Shown here in pieces: positions 43,861 through 52,491 of a stretch of DNA of 64,000 nucleotides (the stretch's first letter is position 1; every line of letters begins with the position of its first letter). Position numbers and translations under genes: made by a program. The notes beneath the pieces are model-generated. The model searched no databases, was not told where the DNA came from, and saw nothing but the letters and a program-made list of their open reading frames with translations. Source of the stretch: Nonomuraea africana. Its GTDB lineage: Bacteria; Actinomycetota; Actinomycetes; Streptosporangiales; Streptosporangiaceae. The stretch spans positions 5,952,001 through 6,016,000 of the forward strand of contig NZ_JADBEF010000001.1 in assembly GCF_014873535.1 (NCBI RefSeq). Reading direction: 5' to 3'.

Positions 43861-44269
43861 GGCATGTCTCGTTTGGTGATTTTTCAGGGGTAGTGCCGGC
43901 GTGCCACGCAGTCACGGATCGCCCTGGTCCACTCGGCCAGCGCGGGGTCGGACGCGGTCGCCTCGTGCAGGTTCCGCCACAGCTCCGCCCTGGTCCAGCG
44001 GGCGAACCAGCGGTGCGCCGTGGGCACCGTCACGCCGAAGGAGTGCGGCAGGTGCTGCCAGGCGCAGCCGCTCGTCACGACGTAGACGACCGCCACCATG
44101 ACCTGGCGCGCGTCGGCCGCGGCGCGTCCCCCGCCCTGGGGACGTGGCCGCTGTCCTGGCATGAGCGTGCTGGCCACCGCCCACATCTCGTCCGGGACCA
44201 GCCGCTGAGCGAGCGCCTCCATGCCGGTGATCCTCTCGCACGTGCCCTGACCTGCCAAATGAGACATAG
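43861..44269 (-). mobile_element. Internally deleted IS5-type insertion sequence with both ends
   Basis: The left end GGCATGTCTCGTTTGG (43861-43876) and the right end CCAAATGAGACAT (44255-44267) are inverted repeats with one mismatch in the 13-nt core. The 410-bp element encodes only the N-terminal transposase part (orfA). No orfB or DDE domain remains, so it cannot move by itself. No target duplication is clear. Confidence 0.7.
43884..44267 (-). pseudogene. Transposase orfA fragment (IS5 family, DUF4096-like)
   Basis: The 127-aa frame contains LVPDEMWAVASTLMPGQRPRPQGGGRAAADARQVMVAVVYVVTSGCAWQHLPHSFGVTVPTAHRWFARWTRAELWRNLHEA, the helix-turn-helix N-terminal region of IS5-group transposases. 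The DDE catalytic half, normally in a second frame, is gone. It probably starts at an internal ATG at 44222. Confidence 0.75.
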
Positions 44270-44335
44270 GCCGATGTGCGGAGACGAGGTTCTCGGGGTT
44301 AGCGTCGGCCCCTCACCGACGAAGGGAGAAGATCC

Positions 44336-45190
44336 ATGAGGATCCTCGTGACCGGTGCGACGGGCACGGTCGGCCGCGTCGTGGTCGACCGGCTGCTGGA
44401 GGCGGGACACCGGGTGCGCGCGCTGACCAGGAACCCGGCCACCTCCGGGCTGCCGGGCGGCGCCGAGGTCGTGGCGGGCGACCTCACCGTCCCCTCCAGC
44501 CTGGACGGCGTGCTCGACGGCGTGGAGCGGGCCTACCTCCTGGCCGGCGCGCTCGACCCCGGCCAGGCCGCCGAGCAGGCCCAGGCCTTCGTGAAGCAGG
44601 CGGCCGAGGCGGGCGTCGACCGCGTCGTCGACATGTCGACCGCCGCCGTGACCGTGCGGCGGCCCGGCAGCTACGAGATGTTCCACGACGTGGAGGAGGT
44701 CATCGAGGCGTCGGGCCTGGTCTGGACGCACGTGCGGCCCGGCGAGTTCGCCGGCAACAAGCTCGACATGTGGGGCGAGTCCATCCGCGCCGAGGGCATG
44801 GTGCGCAGCGCCTTCCCCGACGCGCTGGGGGTGCCGATCCACGAGGCCGACATCGCCGAGGTGATCGTGGCCGCGCTCCTGGAGGGCGGCCACGCGGGAC
44901 ACGCGTACACGCTGAGCGGGCCCGAGGCGCTCACTCACCGCCAGCAGGCGGACGCCATCGGCGAGGGGCTGGGCAGGCGGCTGCGCTTCGAGCCGCTGAC
45001 GTACGGGCAGGCGCGAGCGGCCTACATCAGGGCGGGCTTTCCCATGGAGATCGCGGAGTACGTCCTCGGCTACCAGGCGGAGTACGCGGAGGAGCCGCCG
45101 GTCGTCACGCCGGACGTCGAACGGGTGCTCGGCAGGCCGGGCCGCACCCTGTCCCGCTGGGCCGCCGACCACGCGACCGACCTGACGTGA
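44336..45190 (+). CDS. NAD(P)-binding protein, NmrA/atypical SDR family
   Basis: The Rossmann motif MRILVTGATGTVGRVVVDRLLEAGHRVRALTRNP opens a 284-aa protein with VVAGDLTVPSSLDGVLDGVERAYLLAG and VDRVVDMSTAAVTV. The catalytic YxxxK is not conserved. Such proteins act as redox sensors or quinone/isomerase-type reductases. It has a GGGAGA site. No nearby gene indicates a substrate. Confidence 0.85.
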   Translation: MRILVTGATGTVGRVVVDRLLEAGHRVRALTRNPATSGLPGGAEVVAGDLTVPSSLDGVLDGVERAYLLAGALDPGQAAEQAQAFVKQAAEAGVDRVVDMSTAAVTVRRPGSYEMFHDVEEVIEASGLVWTHVRPGEFAGNKLDMWGESIRAEGMVRSAFPDALGVPIHEADIAEVIVAALLEGGHAGHAYTLSGPEALTHRQQADAIGEGLGRRLRFEPLTYGQARAAYIRAGFPMEIAEYVLGYQAEYAEEPPVVTPDVERVLGRPGRTLSRWAADHATDLT

Positions 45191-45848
45191 TCCGTGGGGC
45201 GCCTCCATCCCGGAGTCGCCCCACCTCTCCAGACAGGTCGCCTCCATCCCTCCCCCCACCGAGCGGTCACGTCTTCGGCGCCTTCTTCCGACGACAGCCC
45301 CTCCGCCGCTGGAGGGTCTCGGCCACGAACTGCTTCCCCGGTCAGCGTTGGCCCAGGTCACCCGGTCCACCCTCGATCACACCACTCGACAGGGCACCAC
45401 CAACCAGGCGGGCACCCCGAGCCCCCCGAGCCACCGTTCCGCGTGACCCGCTCGGAGCCTCCCCCCACGCCTTCGTGGTCCCTTCCTCGCGCCGTTTCAT
45501 GTGGCCCCCGCCCTTTGGCGCACCCCTCCACGCACCCCACCTCGCGTGGCCTTCCGTAGCGGTGGCCGGACACGGGCGCTCGAGGATGCGTATCCCTCGA
45601 AGGAGGCCGGCCACGTGCCGAGGGTGGCGCTGGGGCGGCTTGCCGTACACGCAGAGACCACGGATCCTCCGGAAACGGTGGGGGTGGACGCGCAGGTGGG
45701 GGTGGTGGTTTACCTGGGGTTGGAGGGAAGATTATTACAAAAGGGACACATGAAACCCAAGATTTAGTTGGTTTTCTCTCGACATGACCGTTGTGTGCGG
45801 ACCAGAATGCGTCCTCGAACCAGCGTCTAACCCCCAACGGAGGACATC
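45191..45848. other. 658-nt gene-free region with strong strand skew
   Basis: The first about 380 nt are C-rich on the plus strand; the next about 140 nt (45600-45740) switch to G-rich, with four G-runs of 3-5 between 45680 and 45735. An AT-rich pocket (45725-45785) then precedes the CAP gene. Frames across it are proline/arginine-rich and lack coding character. The AT pocket probably holds the CAP promoter (TTGGTT at 45768-45773). Confidence 0.45.
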
Positions 45849-46697
45849 GTGCGCAGACAGCTCCAGGCACTCGCCTGCCTCGGAAGTCTGGCGGCATTGA
45901 GCACTCCGGTCACCGCCGCCCACGCGGAGACCCAGCAGGACTCCTGTCGCGTCGTAGCGGCCAAGCCCTACCTCGACACCACCGGCACGGTCAGAGGCGG
46001 CGCCACGCGGGCGGGCTGCGACGACGAGGCGCGGCTGCGCGTCCGCATCATCCAGCTGCGTCCTGGCCCCGACCGCCTGGTCAAGAGCGGTTCCAAGCTC
46101 GTCACCAACGGCGACGTCGTGGCCGGGGTCCGGTGCACCGACGTGCCGCGGCGCCTCTACGTGACCGCGACCGACTACCGGGGCAACCTGCACCGCTCCG
46201 GCGTGGTCGCCCTCTCCTGCGACACCGCCCCCACTCCGACCCCCACCGACTCCCCCACCGCGACTCCGACGCCGTCCACCAGCCCCTCGCCGTCCCCCTC
46301 GGGCTCGCCCTCCGGTGGCTCGGCCGTGGAGGAGGAGGTCGTCAAGCTGACCAACGAGGCGCGCGCCACCGGCGGGTGCAAGCCGCTGACGCACGACCCG
46401 AAGCTGCACACCGCCGCCGAGGGCCACTCGGCGGACATGGCCGCCAAGGGCTACTTCGACCACACCTCCCCCGACGGCCGTAGCCCGGGCGACCGCATCA
46501 AGACCTCCGGCTTCTCTCCCATCAGCGCGTGGGGCGAGAACATCGCCAAGGGCCAGCGCACCGCGGCCGAGGTGGTGCGCGGCTGGCTGAACAGCCCTGG
46601 GCACAAGGCCAACATCATGAACTGCAACTACACCCACATCGGGGTGGGCCACGCCGACAAGGGCCCGGTCTGGACCCAGGTCTTCGCCCGCCACTGA
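45849..46697 (+). CDS. Secreted CAP/SCP-domain protein
   Basis: The GTG start has an AACGGAGGA site. A signal peptide (to TAAHAE) is followed by an N-terminal domain of about 100 aa with cysteine pairs, a Ser/Thr/Pro linker (about residues 121-153), and a CAP domain with VVKLTNEARATGGCKPLTHDPKLHTAAEGHSADMAAKGYFDHTSPDGRSPGDRI and WGENIAKGQ. Bacterial CAP proteins are extracellular, with unclear ligands. The length is 282 aa. Confidence 0.9.
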   Translation: MRRQLQALACLGSLAALSTPVTAAHAETQQDSCRVVAAKPYLDTTGTVRGGATRAGCDDEARLRVRIIQLRPGPDRLVKSGSKLVTNGDVVAGVRCTDVPRRLYVTATDYRGNLHRSGVVALSCDTAPTPTPTDSPTATPTPSTSPSPSPSGSPSGGSAVEEEVVKLTNEARATGGCKPLTHDPKLHTAAEGHSADMAAKGYFDHTSPDGRSPGDRIKTSGFSPISAWGENIAKGQRTAAEVVRGWLNSPGHKANIMNCNYTHIGVGHADKGPVWTQVFARH

Positions 46698-47142
46698 CCC
46701 TGACCCGCGTCGGGTACCCCCAACCACCCCACCCGGCGCTCCCCGCGGGCCCGTCCCCGCCTCCCCCTCCGCACAGGGAGCCGCAGGACGGGCCCGCCCC
46801 ACAAACCGCCCGGCAAGGTACGGCGAGCATCAGATCGCCGCACCTGAGCGACGCCCCTCAACGTCTCTCACCACGCTCCAAGGGCGAGGAGACCCCGAAC
46901 GAGCCGCCGCCGTGGTCACCTCAGCCGGCGTATCAGCTGTGCCAGGAGGGCGAAGGGGGGCCTGACCACCACGCCCGGACAGAGCACGGACAACTGCATG
47001 CCTGAGCGACGACCTGCAGTGAGCCGTTGAGCAGCCCGGTGGTCAGTCCTTGCCCGTGGTCGCCCACCCCGCTGGCGTCGGCGACCATCAGCGCGGAGAC
47101 TCTGAGCACGAGAGCCCGGCCACCTGCAACGCCGCTGGTCTC
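46698..47142. other. 445-nt intergenic region without a recognised gene
   Basis: Nothing beyond C-rich spacer is seen. No T-tract hairpin and no credible frame with G/C third-position bias were found. Confidence 0.4.
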
Positions 47143-49035
47143 TCAGCCGATCGGGGTGTCCATGATGGTCTTGATCTGTTGGGGTGTCAGCGCGGCGCGG
47201 TAGGCACGGACCTCGTCGATGACCGTGCCGTTGAGGGAGTTCCGTCCCTCGCCGCCCATCCCCAGCTGAGCGGTACCCCACAGGCCGCCGTCATCGGGGA
47301 GGCACCAGCGGAGCTCTCCATCGATGTAGAAGCAGAGGGTCTGGTGGCCGGCGTCGAAGGTGGCCGCCAGATGAACCCACTTGTCGGTGGGCAGTGCCCG
47401 GGGTCCGGTCAGCAGTTCGTATCCGTGCGTGGCGGCGGGCTTGTCGAAGAACCTGTTATGAGCTTGCAGGCTGAGGTCGGTCTGGGTCTCAGTGGCCCAG
47501 AGCGATATCGCGCGCTGATCGTCACCGTTCTGCTGCGGCTTCACCCATGCGGCGATGGTCGCGTTGCCGAAGGACGGCAGGGCGGTGACGCGGACGCTCG
47601 ACCCCGCCCAGAAGGCCAGCCCCTTGCCGTGCTTCCCCGGCACCCAGAACGGGTTGGTCACCGTGGCCGGGTAGTAGACGTCGGGCTTGGCGTTGGCCAC
47701 CGTCGTCCCGCTGCCCTCGTTGAGTCCGTACGCGGCGACCAGCTCCGACCGCAGGTCCGGAGGCGCGGAGATGTACGCCTCCACGGCCGGTGAGGGCTCG
47801 CTGACATGGGCGGCCGTGTCCACGGCCACGGTCCGGTAGAAGTAGTTCCCTGATGCGGGCACGTCGTCGGCGTACCGCCAGACCGTCGGGGCCAGCTTCG
47901 CGACAAGTGTCTCGGCGGAAGGCGTGAAGCCGGGCCGCTTCGAGCGATGGACCTGAACCTCGGTGACGCCTCTTTCGTCACTGGCGCCACTGAGCCCGAG
48001 CCATGCCCAGCCGGTGCGTGGCTGGACGGTAACGTCGGGCGCCGTCGGCGGGCAGTCGGGCCTGGTGATCTCGGCGGAGACCGCCTCGGAGGCGTGACCG
48101 GGCTGAGGAAGCGTGTCCAGCGCCACGACACGGTAGAAGTACGTGCCCCGTTCGACGCAGCCCTCGGTGTACGTGAGCCCGGTCACTGTGGCGACCCTGG
48201 TCTGGTCCGTGGGCACGAAATCCGCGTTCCACGAGCTGTGGATCTCGTATCCGGTGATGCCGTGGTCGTCCGTGGCCGCCTCCCACGACAACCGGGCGGT
48301 GCCGGAGCTGTCGTCGACCGTGAGACCGCCGGGAGCCGCAGCACGTGAGTCCGGCGCGACGGCCGTGACCATGTCCCGCTGGATCTCCTCGTCCGTCAGG
48401 GCACGCCGGTAGAGCCGGACCTCGTCGACTCTGCCCTCGTGGCAGCGGGCATACCCGTCGCCGCCTATCACCAGGGGCCCGCTGCCGAAGTCGACGGCGC
48501 CGGTCACCGGCACCGATTCACCCTCGTAGCCGTCTCCCAGGATCCGGAGCCTCGTCCCGTCGTAGACCACGGCGAGATGGATCCACGTCTCCGGGGTCAG
48601 CCACAGGGCCCCGCCATACGCTTTCCCGCCGATCCGCACCTGCCAGCCGTTGGACCCGAGTTTGAAGGACGGGTCCTGGTCCTCGAAGACCTTGGAGACA
48701 CCGCACGATGAGTCGTTGTTCGGGGGCCGCACCCACGCCTCGAGCGTCATCGCCGATGACGTCCGCAGCCCGGGAGCGTCGGGGACGACCACCGTCCTGT
48801 CCACGTCGAGGTCGTAATGATCGAAGTGAAGCGTCTTCCCGATCTTGCCGGAAACCCACAGCGGGTCGCGGACCGTTCCGTCGTGGCCGTTGCCGGACTG
48901 GTCGCGAACCGTATTCCCCGAACCTTCGTCCATCCCGTATGCGGCGACCAGACCGGTGTCCCCCTGCGCTGGGGCAGCGGTCAGCGTTGCCGCCAGCATG
49001 ATCAGCCCGATAGCAGCACGAAATAAACCCTGCAA
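47143..49035 (-). CDS. Secreted LamG-Fn3-Fn3-LamG protein
   Basis: The start is TTG, then a signal peptide (MQGLFRAAIGLIMLAATLTAAPAQG). The first LamG/concanavalin domain runs about 27-215 (LVAAYGMDEGSGNTVRDQSGNGHDGTV), two fibronectin-type III-like repeats about 230-415, and a second LamG domain 425-630 (LVAAYGLNEGSGTTVANAKPDV). The domains resemble carbohydrate-binding parts of larger glycosidases, but no catalytic domain is present. It may bind polysaccharide or the cell surface. Confidence 0.85.
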   Translation of the reverse strand: MQGLFRAAIGLIMLAATLTAAPAQGDTGLVAAYGMDEGSGNTVRDQSGNGHDGTVRDPLWVSGKIGKTLHFDHYDLDVDRTVVVPDAPGLRTSSAMTLEAWVRPPNNDSSCGVSKVFEDQDPSFKLGSNGWQVRIGGKAYGGALWLTPETWIHLAVVYDGTRLRILGDGYEGESVPVTGAVDFGSGPLVIGGDGYARCHEGRVDEVRLYRRALTDEEIQRDMVTAVAPDSRAAAPGGLTVDDSSGTARLSWEAATDDHGITGYEIHSSWNADFVPTDQTRVATVTGLTYTEGCVERGTYFYRVVALDTLPQPGHASEAVSAEITRPDCPPTAPDVTVQPRTGWAWLGLSGASDERGVTEVQVHRSKRPGFTPSAETLVAKLAPTVWRYADDVPASGNYFYRTVAVDTAAHVSEPSPAVEAYISAPPDLRSELVAAYGLNEGSGTTVANAKPDVYYPATVTNPFWVPGKHGKGLAFWAGSSVRVTALPSFGNATIAAWVKPQQNGDDQRAISLWATETQTDLSLQAHNRFFDKPAATHGYELLTGPRALPTDKWVHLAATFDAGHQTLCFYIDGELRWCLPDDGGLWGTAQLGMGGEGRNSLNGTVIDEVRAYRAALTPQQIKTIMDTPIG

Positions 49036-49096
49036 TGCACATCCCCTTGTGTCGTGACCGCTGGCCTGCGGCCGCTCCCCACAAACTCGTTATAGC

Positions 49097-49126
49097 GACA
49101 CTACATAATGATTCTTATAGTGTCAC
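49097..49126 (-). promoter_or_regulatory. LamG-gene promoter overlapped by a 7-bp inverted repeat
   Basis: On the minus strand GTGACA (49121-49126) and TAGTGT (49098-49103) are 17 nt apart. GACACTA and TAGTGTC (49097-49103 and 49118-49124) form a perfect inverted repeat whose arms cover both hexamers. The interval is AT-rich. Confidence 0.6.
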
Positions 49127-49150
49127 CACAAAAAGATTCGGAAGGGCTCC

Positions 49151-52100
49151 CTACACTGCCACCGGCTGGGCGCCGCCCCTGGCGAACTCCGCGAGGAAGT
49201 CCGCCCGGTCGAGCGTCTGCCGGCACCGCGCGGTGATGCGATCGACATCGCCCCGTTCGGCCACCGGCAGCGGCCTGCCCACCGACGCGCGGGCCGCCGC
49301 GGCGGCGCCCAGCAGCCGCGCCGCCCCTCGATGATCGCCCGACAGCGACACGGCTCCCGCCATCCCCTCCAGTGCGAGCGCCTGCGCCCGCGGATCGGCG
49401 GTCGCCACCGCGTGGGCGTATCCCTCGCGGTGCAGCGACAGCGCCTGCTCGGCGTCGCCGCGCAGTTCGGCGATGAAGCCCAGCTCGGCCAGCAGGAGGG
49501 CGGCCCCCGACTCGCCCTCCATCTTCGTGATCCAGTCGAGCCACGTGCGCAGGTGCCGCTCCGCCACCTCGAGCCTGCCCTGCCGCCGCGCGCTGAGCGC
49601 CAGGCCGATCGCGGCGAACTGCTCGGCGTAGGGGTGCGCGTGCTCGACCGCCAGCCGCCTGGCCCGTTCGTGCAGCTCGTCGGCCCTGGCGTAGTCGCCC
49701 GCCAGCAGCGCGAGCCGGCCCAGCCCCGACATGCTGCGCGAGACCTCGAACCACAGCTCGAGCTCCTCGGCCATCGCCAGCGCCCGCCGGTGCAGGCCGG
49801 CGGCCCTGTCGTAGTCGCCGTCGATCTCGGCCAGCATGGCCAGCGGCTCGACCGCCTGGAGCACGCCCCAGTGGTCGCCCAGCTCCTCGAAGAGCCTGAG
49901 GCTGCGCCCGCCCTCCCGTTCGACGGCGGCGAAGTCGCCTCTGATCGTGGACTGAAAGGCCCTGGCGGTCAGCGCGGCCGCAGTGCCCCACCGGTCGCCG
50001 AGCGTCTCGAACGTGGCCAGCGACCGGTTGAGCAGCTCGGCGCTGGCCGACAGCTCGCCCTGGCCCCACTGGATGAAGCCGAGCAGCCACTGCGCCGTCG
50101 CCAGCCGCACGGGGTCGCCATCGGCTTCGAGCACCGCGAGCGCGTTCCTGGCCAGGCCCGAGACGTCTTCGCAGCCGCCCAGGCGCAGGGTGAGCCCCGC
50201 GTACCAGATCTCGGCCGTCGCCCTGATGCTCGGGTTGGCCTCGCCCGGCACCGACAGTGCCGTGGCCAGCGCCCTGCGGCCCTCGTCGAAGCGGCAGCGC
50301 AGCATGAGGTGCCAGGCCATGGCGCTGGCCAGGCGCAGCGCCGTGTCGGCGGCACCCTGGTGGGCGGCGGTGTCGAGGGCGGTGCGGACGTTGGCGCTCT
50401 CGGCGTCGAGCATGGCCAGCCACCGTGACTGGCCGGCCACCCGCAGGTCGGCCCGCTCGGCGAGGGCGAGGTAGTGGTCGGCGTGGCGCAGCTTCACGCA
50501 GTCGAGCTCGCCCGCCTCGCCGAGCCGTTCGACGCAGTAGGCGGCCACCGACTCGAGCAGACGGTAGCGGATGCCGCTCACCCCCGCGACGGCCACCACC
50601 AGGGAGCGGTCGACCAGCCTGGCCAGCAGGTCGAGCACGTCGGCAGGGCGCACGCCCTCGCCCGAGCAGACCGCCTCCGCCGCCTCGAGCGTGCAGCCGT
50701 CGGCATGGACGGCCAGGCGGCGCAGGACGACGCGCTCGTCGTCGGTCAGCAGCTCCCAGCTCCAGTCGATCATCGCGCGCAGCGTCTGCTGCCTGGCCGG
50801 GGCGTCACGCCTGCCCCCGGCCAGCAGGCGGAACCTGTCGTCGAGGCGCTCGGCGAGCTGGGCCGGGCTGAGCACCCGCATGCGGGAGGCCGCCAGCTCG
50901 ATCGCCAGCGGGATGCCGTCGAGCCGCCTGCAGATGGCGGCGACCGCCTCGGCGTTGCCGTCGTCGAGCGTGAAACCGGGCGCGGCGGCGCTCGCCCGCG
51001 CGGCGAAGAGCCGGACCGCGCTGGAGGCGGTGGGCTCACCGGCGCGATCGGGCAGGTCGAGTGGCTGGACGGCGAACAGCACCTCGCCCTCGATGGCCAG
51101 CGCCTCCTGGCTGGTGGCCAGGACCCGCAGCGAGGGGGCAGCGCGTAGCAACAACTCGGCGACCGCGGCCACCTGCTCGACCACGTGCTCGCAGTTGTCG
51201 AGCACCAGCAGCATCCGCTTGTCGCGCAGCACCTCGACCAGCCGCTCGGGCGCGCCCGCGCCCCTCTTGCCCGCCGCCCTGTCGTCGCGGACGCCCACGA
51301 CCGCGGCGATGGCGTCGACCACGCAACCCGCCGAGGGATGGGCGGCCAGCTCCACCAGGTAAACACCGTCGGGGCCGACGCCGTCGAGCCCCGACGCCGC
51401 CTCGAGCGCCAGCCTGGTCTTGCCGACCCCGCCGGGGCCCGTGAGCGTCACCAGGCGATGGGCGGCGACGAGCGAGCGCACCTCGGCCGCCGCCGCCTCC
51501 CTGCCGATCAGGCCGGTCATCGGCACGGGCAGGTTGGTGCGCGCCCTGGCGGGCACGGGGGCCAGGGCGGGGTCCTGCTCCAGGATGGCCCGGTGCAGCG
51601 CGACCAGGTCGGGGCCCGGGTCGACGCCGAGCTCGTCGCGCAGCAGGTCGCGCAGGTCGGTGTAGCTGTCGAGCGCCTCGCTCTGCCGCCCCGCCCCGTA
51701 GAGGGCGCGCAGGTGCACCGCGCGCAGCCGCTCGCGCAGCGGATGGGCGGCCACGAGATCGGCCAGCTCGGCCGCCAGCTGCCCGTGCTGCCCGAGCTCG
51801 AGCCTGGCCTCGGCGTGCTCCTCCAGCGCCACGAGCCGCTGCTCGGCCAGCCTCGCGATCATCGGCCTGGCGAACTCCTCGTCGGCGAAGTCGGCGAACG
51901 GCGCGCCCCGCCACAGCCCGAGCGCGTCGGCCAGCAGCGCCGACCGCACCGCGGGGTCGTCGCTCTCACGCGCCCGCGCGGTCAGCGCCCCGAACCTGTC
52001 GGCGTCGAGCGCGCCGGGATCCATCCGCAGCACGTAGCCGGCGGGGCCGAAGGCCAGCCGCTCCCTGCCGCCGGGCTCGGCCTCCTCCAGCACCCGGCGC

Positions 52101-52309
52101 AGCTGCGACACCTTGACCCGCAGCGCCGCCGCGGGCTTGCCCGGCGGCGCCTCACCCCACAGGTCCTCGATGAGGCGGTCGGCGGAGACCGGCCGCCCCG
52201 CGTGGGCGAGCAGGTCGGCCAGCAGCGCGCGCACCTTCGCCTCGGGTATACGCAGCGAGCGCCCCTCCGTCGACCAGACCGCCAGCGGGCCGAGCACCCC
52301 GAATCGCAT
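49151..52309 (-). CDS. AfsR/SARP-type regulator with NB-ARC and TPR domains
   Basis: This 1052-aa protein begins with an OmpR-like wing (MRFGVLGPLAVWSTEGRSLRIPEAKVRALLADLLAHAGRPVSADRLIEDLWG), then BTAD (about 100-250: LDADRFGALTARA to LLRDELGVDPGPDL), an NB-ARC ATPase with P-loop GPGGVGKTRLALEA near 300 and LLVLDNCEH, and C-terminal helical repeats. Such regulators often activate secondary metabolite genes. The ATG at 52309 gives the family start. It is divergent from a DHA2 exporter, a plausible target. Confidence 0.92.
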   Translation of the reverse strand: MRFGVLGPLAVWSTEGRSLRIPEAKVRALLADLLAHAGRPVSADRLIEDLWGEAPPGKPAAALRVKVSQLRRVLEEAEPGGRERLAFGPAGYVLRMDPGALDADRFGALTARARESDDPAVRSALLADALGLWRGAPFADFADEEFARPMIARLAEQRLVALEEHAEARLELGQHGQLAAELADLVAAHPLRERLRAVHLRALYGAGRQSEALDSYTDLRDLLRDELGVDPGPDLVALHRAILEQDPALAPVPARARTNLPVPMTGLIGREAAAAEVRSLVAAHRLVTLTGPGGVGKTRLALEAASGLDGVGPDGVYLVELAAHPSAGCVVDAIAAVVGVRDDRAAGKRGAGAPERLVEVLRDKRMLLVLDNCEHVVEQVAAVAELLLRAAPSLRVLATSQEALAIEGEVLFAVQPLDLPDRAGEPTASSAVRLFAARASAAAPGFTLDDGNAEAVAAICRRLDGIPLAIELAASRMRVLSPAQLAERLDDRFRLLAGGRRDAPARQQTLRAMIDWSWELLTDDERVVLRRLAVHADGCTLEAAEAVCSGEGVRPADVLDLLARLVDRSLVVAVAGVSGIRYRLLESVAAYCVERLGEAGELDCVKLRHADHYLALAERADLRVAGQSRWLAMLDAESANVRTALDTAAHQGAADTALRLASAMAWHLMLRCRFDEGRRALATALSVPGEANPSIRATAEIWYAGLTLRLGGCEDVSGLARNALAVLEADGDPVRLATAQWLLGFIQWGQGELSASAELLNRSLATFETLGDRWGTAAALTARAFQSTIRGDFAAVEREGGRSLRLFEELGDHWGVLQAVEPLAMLAEIDGDYDRAAGLHRRALAMAEELELWFEVSRSMSGLGRLALLAGDYARADELHERARRLAVEHAHPYAEQFAAIGLALSARRQGRLEVAERHLRTWLDWITKMEGESGAALLLAELGFIAELRGDAEQALSLHREGYAHAVATADPRAQALALEGMAGAVSLSGDHRGAARLLGAAAAARASVGRPLPVAERGDVDRITARCRQTLDRADFLAEFARGGAQPVAV

Positions 52310-52491
52310 GTCGCTCAAGCTAACAAAGGCCTCCGACAATTTCGCCGCCACCGTAAGCGCCCCCAAATCCATCCATAACCACCCGTCAGCAGAGTGCTGG
52401 CCATGAGTAAGAACACCGAGGCCGGGGTCACCGGTGGCACGCGCGGCGCCGTTGCCGTGCCCACCGGCACGACATGGTCCGGGGAGTGGTC

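Noticed and set aside
45358..45897. 179-aa proline-rich ORF on the minus strand in the gene-free region
   Set aside because: It arises from C-rich/G-rich skew, has no domain and runs through the CAP gene's promoter and signal peptide.
52310..52491. SARP-type direct repeats between the AfsR-type gene and the exporter
   Set aside because: No regularly spaced heptamers were found in the interval.
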